Origin: Alphaproteobacteria bacterium
GTDB lineage: Bacteria > Pseudomonadota > Alphaproteobacteria > Rhizobiales > BM303
NCBI GenBank assembly: GCA_024275895.1
Contig: JAJRYE010000015.1
Coordinates: 1 to 45,543, forward strand
DNA length: 45,543 bases
Direction of reading: 5' to 3'
The position numbers were made by a program, and so were the translations under genes. The notes below the pieces were generated by a model that worked only from the letters and a program-made list of their open reading frames with translations, ran no database searches and was not told where the DNA came from. The first letter of the stretch is position 1. Every line of letters starts with the position of its first letter. Shown here piece after piece: positions 7,866-14,987 of this stretch.

Positions 7866-8467
7866 CCTGATCCTTTTGCCCCGCATGTAATGAGCCCATC
7901 CTCAGCCAGCACCAGATCCAGCCTCTGGTCAAAGGATGCGTGGGGTACCTCATCCACCATTTGCGCCGCAAAGGCAAGCCCGATGGCGGTCAGCGGACCT
8001 TCAGAGCGCAAGGATTGCAGCGTCCGGTCGTAATAGCCGCCGCCATAGCCCAGCCGGTAACCCTGAGCGTCAAAGCTCAGCAAGGGGGTAATGACAATAT
8101 CGGGAACCAGCCGTTCAGCCCCGGCGGCAGGGCGCGGGATATCATGCGCGCCTTTTACGAGTTTATCGCCCTGCCGCCAGGCGTAAAACTCAAGTCCGGC
8201 GTCTTTCGCCGCAACAACCGGAAGCGCCCCCCTCCATCCTGCTGCTTCAAGCGCCGCCATCAAGCCCAGAGGGCTCATCTCGGAGCCAACCGGATAATAT
8301 CCCGCCACAACGCCCGCAGATTGCGTGTTGAAAAACGCCAATCCGTGGCTAATAACGGATTTCGCCGCCGTAGCACCGCGCGCCATATGCGCCGCGCGCC
8401 GCCTGATGGCCGCCTGTTTACGCAGTTTTTTTTTGAGAAGGGCAATTTCCGCGCCGGATGTTTTCAT
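7859..8467 (-). CDS. fthC: 5-formyltetrahydrofolate cyclo-ligase
   Basis: The 202-residue protein converts 5-formyl-THF to 5,10-methenyl-THF using ATP. The diagnostic motif GYRLGYGGGYYDR is present at about residues 135-150, preceded by the PDIVITPLLSFD segment. The N-terminal LLKKKLRKQAAIRRR is the usual nucleotide-contacting start. The gene lies directly downstream of the 6S RNA gene on the same strand, as ygfA follows ssrS in E. coli, and overlaps the phosphoesterase start. The ribosome binding site is weak, so expression may depend on processing of the 6S-fthC transcript. That last point is inference. Confidence 0.93.
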   Translation of the reverse strand: MKTSGAEIALLKKKLRKQAAIRRRAAHMARGATAAKSVISHGLAFFNTQSAGVVAGYYPVGSEMSPLGLMAALEAAGWRGALPVVAAKDAGLEFYAWRQGDKLVKGAHDIPRPAAGAERLVPDIVITPLLSFDAQGYRLGYGGGYYDRTLQSLRSEGPLTAIGLAFAAQMVDEVPHASFDQRLDLVLAEDGLITCGAKGSGC

Positions 8468-8529
8468 GAAACAGGCAGCCTGAGGATCAACAGCGTGGAC
8501 AGCGAGAAAAACAAATGCGGAGCCGCCAT

Positions 8530-8680
8530 GGCCGTGGGGTTATGCTGATCCCGGGAAACCTAGTAAACTAGGTGGGCGCCAAATGAGAGGAACCACGGTT
8601 CCAACCAGCGTCGGCTCCCTTCAGGATCTTAAGGCCCCGGGGAAATGCGCCCACACGCGCACAGGCAGCACCGCTAATCT
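8530..8680 (-). ncRNA. ssrS: 6S RNA
   Basis: The minus strand between zapA and fthC carries features I know from alphaproteobacterial 6S RNA: CCCCGGGGCCTTAAGATCC followed by AAGGGAGCCGACGCTGG, then GCGCCCACCTAG-TTTA-CTAGGT and TTTCCCGGGATCA. The two flanks, with CCCGGG-rich strands, can pair to make the long stem around the central bubble that mimics an open promoter and sequesters sigma-70 RNA polymerase. The location zapA-6S-fthC is the conserved one. The exact ends are estimates, since I cannot fold the sequence here. Confidence 0.82.
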
Positions 8681-8752
8681 CAATGTAGTCGTTCCGGACG
8701 GGGAATTCCAGTGGCATTTACAACCGGTTGCCACCCGGCCCGGCAATCCGTT

Positions 8753-9109
8753 TTAACCGGCAAGCTGCTTGCCCAACCTCTCCAGGCGCTCGGCGGCGGC
8801 ATCGAGTTTAAGCGCCAGTTCTTTTTCCTCACTGCGTGAGCGTTCCATGGCGCCGCGTTTTGAATCTTGCAGGATTTTAAGCTGATCATGCAAATCTTCA
8901 ATCTTGCTCAGGGATTCATAAAGCCGGTCGGCAACCGTAAGCCCGGCCATGACCAGCAGACGCGTATCCCCGACCTTGCCGAAATGCTTTTCAATATCCT
9001 TCACCTGGGTATCGAGATAAGAGGCCAGTTCCTCCAGATGCTCCTCTTCCCCATCATCACAGGCAAGCCTGTAACTGCGGCCATTAACAACAACACTGAT
9101 TTCAGCCAT
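8753..9109 (-). CDS. zapA: Cell division protein ZapA
   Basis: The 118-residue protein has the ZapA layout. An N-terminal globular part (MAEISVVVNGRSYRLACDDG, HLEELASYLDTQV, DTRLLVMAGLTVADRLYE) is followed by a C-terminal coiled coil from about residue 70 (DLHDQLKILQDSKRG... ERLERLGKQLAG). ZapA bundles FtsZ protofilaments at the division site. ATG 9109 is chosen over the ATG at 9124 because AAAGG lies 8 nt before it and homologues begin at this point. A RIME-like repeat separates it from the co-oriented DUF4164 gene. The 6S RNA gene follows. Confidence 0.92.
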   Translation of the reverse strand: MAEISVVVNGRSYRLACDDGEEEHLEELASYLDTQVKDIEKHFGKVGDTRLLVMAGLTVADRLYESLSKIEDLHDQLKILQDSKRGAMERSRSEEKELALKLDAAAERLERLGKQLAG

Positions 9110-9132
9110 CCACGGGCCTTTCATAAATTCCT

Positions 9133-9233
9133 GAGCACTTCCGGAAAAGTGGGAACCGGTTTTCCGATAACAAGTGTGGCAAAAACAAAGAAATAGAGCG
9201 TGGTTTTGATTCTATCAAAACCAGATACGCTCC
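9133..9233. repeat. RIME-like intergenic mosaic repeat (Rhizobiales type)
   Basis: The left part holds the widely dispersed rhizobial motif CCGGAAAAGTGGGAACCGG followed by TTTTCCGATAA. The right part is a long imperfect hairpin at 9196-9232: GAGCGT-GGTTTTGAT, three-base loop, ATCAAAACC, four-base bulge, ACGCTC. The two halves are joined by an ACAAAGAAATAGAGCG stretch, as in RIME elements of Rhizobium and relatives. It lies between zapA and DUF4164, carries no gene, and supports placement in Hyphomicrobiales. Confidence 0.7.
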
Positions 9234-9247
9234 AGCGGCTGGAAAAC

Positions 9248-9526
9248 TCACGAGCTTTCCAGTGCGGCGCGAATATTCTCCATCGCGACATCAAGACGCT
9301 TTCCGGCTTTGCCCTGAATTTTATCGAGTTGCGAGGCAAAGGCGCGCACCTTGTCCAGTTCCTGCGCCAGATTTGAGCGGTCCTCCGTCAGGGTCTCAAT
9401 TTCCCTGTTCAGGGTTTCAACCGTTTCACTTGTCTGCTTCCGCCGTATCAGCGCGGCCTCAAAGGCGTCAAGCGCCGCATCCAGACGCATCAGCGAACGC
9501 TCAATTCCAGTCTCTTTCGTATTCAC
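9248..9526 (-). CDS. DUF4164-family coiled-coil protein
   Basis: The 92-residue protein is nearly all predicted helix with heptad repeats (RLDAALDAFEAALIRRK, then TVETLNREIETLTEDRSNLA, and a C-terminal KRLDVAMENIRAALESS). It has no cysteine and no membrane segment. Size and position next to zapA match the DUF4164 family of Rhizobiales. The molecular role is unknown. A link to cell division is suggested only by the gene neighbourhood. The start ATG at 9526 is preceded by GGGGAGAG-type purines about 8 nt upstream. Confidence 0.75.
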   Translation of the reverse strand: MNTKETGIERSLMRLDAALDAFEAALIRRKQTSETVETLNREIETLTEDRSNLAQELDKVRAFASQLDKIQGKAGKRLDVAMENIRAALESS

Positions 9527-9595
9527 AATTTCGTCTCTCCCCTACCGTAATCCCGCTCCTTGCTCCACCGGCAAACACGCTGCCTGTATCTTGCC

Positions 9596-9633
9596 GATTG
9601 CATTTTGCCAAGTGCCGGTTGCAAAATGCAATC
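9596..9633. repeat. Perfect 13-bp inverted repeat in a divergent intergenic region
   Basis: GATTGCATTTTGC and GCAAAATGCAATC are perfect reverse complements separated by 12 nt. They lie between the divergently transcribed DUF4164 gene (start 9526) and the ThiE-like gene (start 9803). There is no T run on either side, so a terminator is unlikely. It could be an operator for a dimeric regulator or a mobile palindromic repeat. Nothing else in the sequence decides between these. Confidence 0.5.
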
Positions 9634-9802
9634 CTCAAAATCAAATCAACAGGATCGATGCGGAAAATAAACTCGTATGTCAGCGCATCGTCAACCGTTT
9701 TAGCACTTCCCCTTGTAGAAATTTGCCCGGTTTATGATACATAGGCAACAAATGGCGGCATTTTTGCGGCCACGGCAATACCGCAAACAGGATTTTATAA
9801 TT

Positions 9803-10423
9803 ATGCCGCAAATAAGATGCAGACTGATTCTCATGGCCCCGGATGCGCAAATCACGGCAAATGACCCGGACGCCCTTGCCGGGGCGCTCGGTGGCGGCGA
9901 TGTGGCCGCCATAGTGGCGGCGGAACAAAGCCCCGGCTTTCCTCCGCTTGGCGAGGAAACGCTTGCTCTGGCGCAGGCACGCGGTGTTGCCTGCCTGAAA
10001 ATGAAAGGCGGTATCTGTGAGGATCTGACGGGATTTGACGGCGTGCATCTGGGTGCAAATGCAGATTACACCGCCATTCAGCGCACTCGTCAGATACTGG
10101 GCCGCGATGCCCTTATCGGCGCCGAGGCCGGAGAAACCCGCGATGACGCCATGCGCCGCGGCGAGGCCGGAGTTGATTACATTGCCTTTGCGCCGCAAGA
10201 GGGCGATGAAACGCCTTCGCTGGAGCTGGTGTCCTGGTGGTGCGATCTGTTTGTCGTCCCCTGCGTTGCCACAGGTAAAATCACCGCACAAAACGCCGCG
10301 CCGCTTATCCGCGCCGGCGTTGATTTTCTCATGTTGTCCGCCAGGATCTGGCGCGACCCGGCTTCGCCCGCAGCAATCGTGGCTGATTTCAACCGGCTTA
10401 TCGACGAGGCAGGCCGATCATGA
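9803..10423 (+). CDS. ThiE/TenI-like protein (divergent thiamine phosphate synthase family)
   Basis: The 206-residue protein has the ThiE/TenI alpha-beta-barrel pattern: CRLILMAP at the start, FDGVHLGANADY, DALIGAEAGETRDDAM, GVDYIAFAP, VPCVATGKIT and GVDFLMLSARIWRD. Several residues that bind pyrophosphate and pyrimidine in true thiamine phosphate synthases (the HLGQxD and late serine-rich loops) are altered, so catalysis of HMP-PP and thiazole-phosphate coupling is uncertain. ATG 9803 is used because it gives the family start and has AGGA about 11 nt upstream. It overlaps the Sel1 gene by ATGA. In Rhizobiales this gene usually follows fba in the tkt-gap-pgk-fba cluster, which is absent here. 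Confidence 0.75.
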   Translation: MPQIRCRLILMAPDAQITANDPDALAGALGGGDVAAIVAAEQSPGFPPLGEETLALAQARGVACLKMKGGICEDLTGFDGVHLGANADYTAIQRTRQILGRDALIGAEAGETRDDAMRRGEAGVDYIAFAPQEGDETPSLELVSWWCDLFVVPCVATGKITAQNAAPLIRAGVDFLMLSARIWRDPASPAAIVADFNRLIDEAGRS

Positions 10424-11214
10424 AGGCGCTGATACTCGCACTTTTTGCCCTTCTTATCGGCCTTGCCGAAGCCAGAGCGGATGACACCGCCGCCTCAAAC
10501 GCCTATCAGGCGGGAGATTTCAAGGGCGCTTTTGCAGCGGCGCTAAAAGGTGCCAAAACCGCCGACCCCCTCGCCATCCACCTTCTGGGCGCACTGTACA
10601 TGCGCGGCGAAGGCGTTCCGCAGAACAAGAAAAAAGCGCTTGAATATTTTCAAAAGGCCGCCGCCATGGGTCTTGCCGCGGCGCAATACAATCTCGGTAT
10701 TGCCTATGCCCTGGGCACGGGGACAAGGCAGGATTACGCCAGAGCTCTCAAATGGTACAAAAAGGCGGCGCGACAAAACCATATCAGGGCCAGCTTTGAT
10801 CTTGGCTGGCTCTACCGCAAGGGCCTGGGGGTGAGGCAGGATAACATCGAGGCGGCCAAATGGATCGGCAAGGCCGCCCATGCCGGGCATGTCCCGGCCC
10901 AGCTTGAATACGCCTTCATGATTTTCAAGGGCGAAGGGGTTGAACGCGATATCCCCGTGGCGATCAAATGGTTTCAGCGCGCAGCGGCAAACGGCAACGC
11001 CATTGCCCAGAACCGTCTCGCCCGCCTCTACGCCATGGGATACGGCGTTGAGCGAGATGAGATCAAGGCGGCGAAATGGCATTTTCTGGCCAAAAAGGGC
11101 GGCAATAGCGACAAAAAAATGCAGCGCTTTGTGGACACGCTTACACAAGATGAAATTGATGAAGCCCTGAAGCGGGTAAAAGATTTTGAAAACACCAACC
11201 GCTCCTCAAAATAA
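10420..11214 (+). CDS. Exported Sel1-repeat protein
   Basis: The 264-residue protein starts with a Sec signal peptide (MKALILALFALLIGLAEARA). It contains five Sel1-type repeats of about 36 residues, from roughly residue 45 to 225, each with the LGxLYxxGxGVxxDxxxAxxWxxKAA pattern (examples: GWLYRKGLGVRQDNIEAAKW and ARLYAMGYGVERDEIKAAKW). Such alpha-solenoids act as protein-binding scaffolds, here in the periplasm. The ATG overlaps the TGA of the ThiE-like gene (ATGA), so the two are translationally coupled. The partner protein is unknown. Confidence 0.88.
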   Translation: MKALILALFALLIGLAEARADDTAASNAYQAGDFKGAFAAALKGAKTADPLAIHLLGALYMRGEGVPQNKKKALEYFQKAAAMGLAAAQYNLGIAYALGTGTRQDYARALKWYKKAARQNHIRASFDLGWLYRKGLGVRQDNIEAAKWIGKAAHAGHVPAQLEYAFMIFKGEGVERDIPVAIKWFQRAAANGNAIAQNRLARLYAMGYGVERDEIKAAKWHFLAKKGGNSDKKMQRFVDTLTQDEIDEALKRVKDFENTNRSSK

Positions 11215-11235
11215 TCCGGGGGATGGCTTTTTGCC

Positions 11236-12279
11236 TCACCGCACCGGTCTGTACTTTGCCAGCGCGCGCCCCGAGACAAACGGAACAAAACCCAGATTTC
11301 TGGACCTGCGGTAAATTTCTTCAATATTTTTCTTCTTGAGCGCATAATCGACGGTAAAGATGTGAAGGCCCTTTTGTTGCGCCGGTACCAGCGACGAAAT
11401 ATAGCTCTCACTGCTCATATGCAATGTGCTCTCGGGGTAGCGGTCATGCTGCCTGCGGCATTGGCGCGGCAGGCTGCGGAGGTATTTTGCACTTTCGATA
11501 TCCGCCTCAAATTGCGGCAGCGGGCAATCGCCCGCCGGCTTGTTATCGGCCCCGCCGTCAAACCAGACCTGCTCCTGGGCAATCGCATCAATGGTTTTGA
11601 CATATTCAGGATCATCCGCCAGTTCAGCGGCGTTTTGCGCGATGACCAGAAATCCAGGATCACCCCGCCGTGCCGCCGCCGCCAGATCTCTCACCCAGCG
11701 GATCATCTCCCGGCGCGGATCAACCTTGTCGCGCCTTGCGGCTGAAATCACATTCTCATCGGAATACGCCTCGACCCAATCGAGATAGATCCCGTCAAAA
11801 CCGGCCTTTTTCAGCGCCTGAATATAGCCCTTCTCCCCAAGCCATATCCGGCGCCACCCCTCACGCCAGAACGCCACCGGATAGTTACCCTCCCAGCCAT
11901 CTGGATCATCGGCCACAATCCAGTCCGGATTGCCGATGCGCCAGCCCCGCTTCCAGTAGGAGCGCCACTCCTCCGCCTCGCCGATATCGATATAGGCAAT
12001 CACCAGCCGCCTTCCCTGCGCCCCCTTCAGCCGCCGCACCATTTCAGCGACCTTGAAAGAGGTGTTTTCCCGCTCGGTAAAAACCGGCTCAATCACCACC
12101 ATGTCATAACTTGAGCCGGCAATCTTGTTAACCACCGGCCAGACATTGTCAAAATCAAGAAAATAGAACCAGTGCGAGACATGGCCAAGTTTTTCATGGC
12201 GCAACTGGCGCTCATCCGCGTGCGCGCCAGAGACGGACATTATCAGCATAAAACAGATGGCAATGCGCAAGGCTTTCAT
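11236..12279 (-). CDS. Exported GH114-like (TM1410-type) TIM-barrel glycoside hydrolase candidate
   Basis: The 347-residue protein begins at ATG 12277-12279 with a signal peptide (MKALRIAICFMLIMSVSGAHA). A 60-codon upstream extension is ignored because it lacks a signal. The barrel shows motifs of the endo-alpha-1,4-polygalactosaminidase and TM1410 group: LVIAYIDIGEAEEWRSYW, NPDWIVADDP, GFDGIYLDWVEAYSD and VIAQNAAEL. Acidic residues in YIDIGEAE and YLDWVEAY are the expected active-site carboxylates. The substrate in this organism is unknown; it may be galactosaminoglycan or a cell-surface glycan. The ribosome binding site is weak (AGATCGG). The gene converges with the Sel1 gene and diverges from efp. 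Confidence 0.72.
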   Translation of the reverse strand: MKALRIAICFMLIMSVSGAHADERQLRHEKLGHVSHWFYFLDFDNVWPVVNKIAGSSYDMVVIEPVFTERENTSFKVAEMVRRLKGAQGRRLVIAYIDIGEAEEWRSYWKRGWRIGNPDWIVADDPDGWEGNYPVAFWREGWRRIWLGEKGYIQALKKAGFDGIYLDWVEAYSDENVISAARRDKVDPRREMIRWVRDLAAAARRGDPGFLVIAQNAAELADDPEYVKTIDAIAQEQVWFDGGADNKPAGDCPLPQFEADIESAKYLRSLPRQCRRQHDRYPESTLHMSSESYISSLVPAQQKGLHIFTVDYALKKKNIEEIYRRSRNLGFVPFVSGRALAKYRPVR

Positions 12280-12483
12280 GTGAACCGATCTGCCTGACCA
12301 AAAGCACCGGAGAAGCTTTCTTTCTGGGCCAGAATACAGGGTTTGTCCAGCTTGCAACCCTGCCCCGCCGCGCCCCCGGAGGGATAAAACTCCCATTCCA
12401 CATCTCAAACCGAGCAAATCCCTTGCTTTTTCGCCCCTTATCGGAAATACAAAGATCAAAATACATCAAAGGACCTATTCGTG

Positions 12484-13047
12484 ATGAAAATCAACGGCAA
12501 TGAAATCCGCATCGGAAATGTGATCGAGCACAAGGGCGGTTTGTGGGTGGCGGTGAAAACCTCCCATGTCAAACCGGGCAAGGGCGGCGCTTTTGCCCAG
12601 GTCGAGTTGAAAAACCTGATCGACGGCACCAAGCTCAATGAGCGCTTTCGCTCATCGCAAACCGTCGAGCGGGTGCGGCTTGAGCAAAAGGACTACCAGT
12701 TCCTTTACGCCGAGGGCGACATGCTGGTCTTTATGGACACCGGAAACTACGAGCAGATCGAGCTTCACACCGATTTTGTCGGCGAGCGCTCGCATTTCCT
12801 GCAAGACGGCATGCAGGTGACGGTGGAAAGCCATGAGGGCCGCCCCATCGGTATCTCCTTGCCCGATCAGGTCGTTTTGGAAGTGACCGAGACCGAGCCT
12901 ACCATCAAGGGTCAGACCGCGTCTTCGTCTTATAAACCGGCGCTGATGGATAACGGCGTGCGGGTCATGGTGCCGCCCTTTGTCACTACCGGTGAGCGCA
13001 TCGTGGTTGACACCAACGAGCTTAAATACATCAAGCGGGCCGACTGA
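12484..13047 (+). CDS. efp: Translation elongation factor P
   Basis: The 187-residue protein has the three-domain EF-P layout. An N-terminal KOW-like domain carries the tip loop KPGKGGA with K33, the residue equivalent to the modified lysine 34 of E. coli. An OB domain follows ([15 protein letters not shown]), then a C-terminal domain ending [17 protein letters not shown]. It relieves ribosome stalling at polyproline. ATG 12484 gives the standard start. The adjacent GTG at 12481 has better spacing from AAAGGA (12468-12473) and cannot be excluded. A weak CTTGCT-N17-AAATAC promoter candidate lies at 12422-12450. The stop overlaps the next gene by one base. Confidence 0.96.
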   Translation: MKINGNEIRIGNVIEHKGGLWVAVKTSHVKPGKGGAFAQVELKNLIDGTKLNERFRSSQTVERVRLEQKDYQFLYAEGDMLVFMDTGNYEQIELHTDFVGERSHFLQDGMQVTVESHEGRPIGISLPDQVVLEVTETEPTIKGQTASSSYKPALMDNGVRVMVPPFVTTGERIVVDTNELKYIKRAD

Positions 13048-13832
13048 TGGCGGGAACAGCATTAATCAACGTGATGGTTGCAGCAGCGCGCAAGGCGGCG
13101 CGCGGTCTGATGCGCGATTTCGGCGAAGTTGAACAGCTTCAGGTTTCGCGCAAGGGCCCGGCTGATTTTGTCTCCAATGCCGACCGGCAGGCGGAAAAAG
13201 TCCTGCACCGGGAGCTTGCCGCCGCCAGGCCGGGCTATGGTTTTTTGATGGAAGAAAGCGGCATTGTGGAAGGGGCCGACAAAACCCATCGCTGGATCAT
13301 CGACCCGCTCGATGGCACCACCAATTTCCTCCATTCCATTCCCATATTCGCCATCTCCATCGCTCTTGAGCGCGAGGGCAAACTCGTTGCCGGGCTGGTC
13401 TATTGCCCGGCAAGTGATGAGCTTTTCACCGCCGAGCGCGGCAACGGCGCCTTTTTGAACGACCGGCGCATTCGCGTTGCCGCCCGAACACGGCTGAAAG
13501 ATGCGGTAATCTGCACCGGCATTCCCCACATGGCCAGGGGCGATCACGGCAGGTTCTCCCGCGAACTCACCAACCTCATGCCCCAGGTCGCCGGGGTAAG
13601 GCGCACCGGTTCCGCCGCCACCGATCTCGCCTGGCTGGCCGCCGGGCGCTTTGACGGATTTTGGGAATATGGTCTCTCCCCCTGGGATATGGCCGCCGGT
13701 ATTGTCCTGATCCGCGAGGCGGGCGGCATCATTACCGATATGGGCGGCGGCGAGAATATGCTCAAAACCGGCAGCATCGCCGCTGCAAATGCAAATCTGC
13801 ACTCAGACATGCGAAAGCTGCTGATTTCATGA
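13047..13832 (+). CDS. Inositol monophosphatase family protein
   Basis: The 261-residue protein has both family signatures: WIIDPLDGTTNFLHS at residues 83-97, containing the metal-binding DPLDGTT, and WDMAAGIVLIREAGG near residue 213, with E69/E70 as the first metal ligand. These Mg-dependent enzymes dephosphorylate inositol phosphates or related sugar phosphates. The SuhB subgroup also binds RNA polymerase and ribosome assembly factors, but assignment to SuhB is not certain. The ATG shares one base with the efp stop (TGATG), indicating translational coupling, an arrangement frequent in Rhizobiales. Confidence 0.92.
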   Translation: MAGTALINVMVAAARKAARGLMRDFGEVEQLQVSRKGPADFVSNADRQAEKVLHRELAAARPGYGFLMEESGIVEGADKTHRWIIDPLDGTTNFLHSIPIFAISIALEREGKLVAGLVYCPASDELFTAERGNGAFLNDRRIRVAARTRLKDAVICTGIPHMARGDHGRFSRELTNLMPQVAGVRRTGSAATDLAWLAAGRFDGFWEYGLSPWDMAAGIVLIREAGGIITDMGGGENMLKTGSIAAANANLHSDMRKLLIS

Positions 13833-13919
13833 CAAATGACCTCAAGAGACTTCATTTTTGCCACGAATCTGACCTATATTGCCTGACCCCTGCGCTAAAA
13901 AAATCACCAAGTGGAAAAA

Positions 13920-14984
13920 ATGTCTTCTGAATTTGAACAATCGGACGAAATGGAAATGGAGCGGCGCAAGCTTGGCTCGCCGCAAATTTTCCTGCTTCGC
14001 ATGGTTATTTTTCTGATCATTGTCGGATTTATCTCGGCCATTCTTTATCCCCAGTTCGCACTCGCCTTTAGCGCCAACCCGATGCTGAACGGTTTGATCC
14101 TCGGCGTTTTGTTCATTGGCATCGTGTTTTCTTTCCGTCAGGTTTTGCGGCTCTATCCCGAAATCAAATGGGTCAATAATTTCCGCGTTGCCGATCCGGG
14201 GCTGGAAAGCTCCCGGCCGCCGGTTTTGCTGGCTCCCATGGCCACCATGCTGGGGGCACGGGTGGGGCGCATGACCCTTTCGGCCCAGGCGATGCGCTCA
14301 TTGCTTGATTCCATCGGCACAAGGCTCGATGAAGCCCATGACAACTCTAGATACCTCATCGGCCTGCTGGTTTTTCTCGGGCTGCTCGGCACCTTCTGGG
14401 GGCTGCTTTCCACCATTCATTCGGTCGGCGACACCATCTCCAGCCTCAACGCCGGCTCCAGTGATACCGGCGTGATCTTCGAAGACCTCAAAAACGGCCT
14501 CGCCGCCCCTCTCAAAGGCATGGGCACGGCGTTTTCCTCCTCGCTCTTCGGGCTGGCCGGCTCGCTCATTCTGGGCTTTCTCGACCTGCAAACCTCGCAG
14601 GCGCAAAACCGCTTTTATACCGAGTTGGAAGACTGGCTCTCCACGGTCACCGAACTGGGCACCGCCGAAATTTCAACCGGCATTGCCCCGGCTCAGCTGC
14701 GCTTTACCCTGCAGGACATGCAGGCCTCTCTCGACGCCCTGACCCATCATGCGCCGCCCTCCGGCGGCCAGGGCGGGGCGCCGGTCGATATTTCCGCCAT
14801 GAACGGGCTGGCCGAGAGCTTTGAAAACCTGGTCATCCAGATGCGCCAGGAACAAAAGCTGGTGCGCGAATGGGCCCAGGCCCAGGCCGACCAGCAGGCC
14901 GAGCTTGCCCCGGCTATCCGCGCTCTGGCGGAACAGGCGAAAAAACAAGATCAATCCGCGCCTTCGGGCAATGACGGGACCTGA
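13920..14984 (+). CDS. MotA/TolQ/ExbB proton-channel family membrane protein
   Basis: The 354-residue protein has about four membrane segments (residues near 23-45, 55-75, 142-165 and 200-225). The MotA_ExbB core contains LIGLLVFLGLLGTFWGLLSTI and AFSSSLFGLAGSLILGFLDL. It ends in a helical cytoplasmic tail of about 100 residues. ATG 13920 follows GTGGA, and a GTG at 13911 is an alternative start. The next gene encodes an OmpA/MotB-like subunit 3 nt later, so the pair should form a proton-driven complex that acts on the cell wall or outer membrane. No flagellar genes are nearby, so a role in flagellar rotation is not supported. Confidence 0.85.
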   Translation: MSSEFEQSDEMEMERRKLGSPQIFLLRMVIFLIIVGFISAILYPQFALAFSANPMLNGLILGVLFIGIVFSFRQVLRLYPEIKWVNNFRVADPGLESSRPPVLLAPMATMLGARVGRMTLSAQAMRSLLDSIGTRLDEAHDNSRYLIGLLVFLGLLGTFWGLLSTIHSVGDTISSLNAGSSDTGVIFEDLKNGLAAPLKGMGTAFSSSLFGLAGSLILGFLDLQTSQAQNRFYTELEDWLSTVTELGTAEISTGIAPAQLRFTLQDMQASLDALTHHAPPSGGQGGAPVDISAMNGLAESFENLVIQMRQEQKLVREWAQAQADQQAELAPAIRALAEQAKKQDQSAPSGNDGT

Positions 14985-14987
14985 TCC

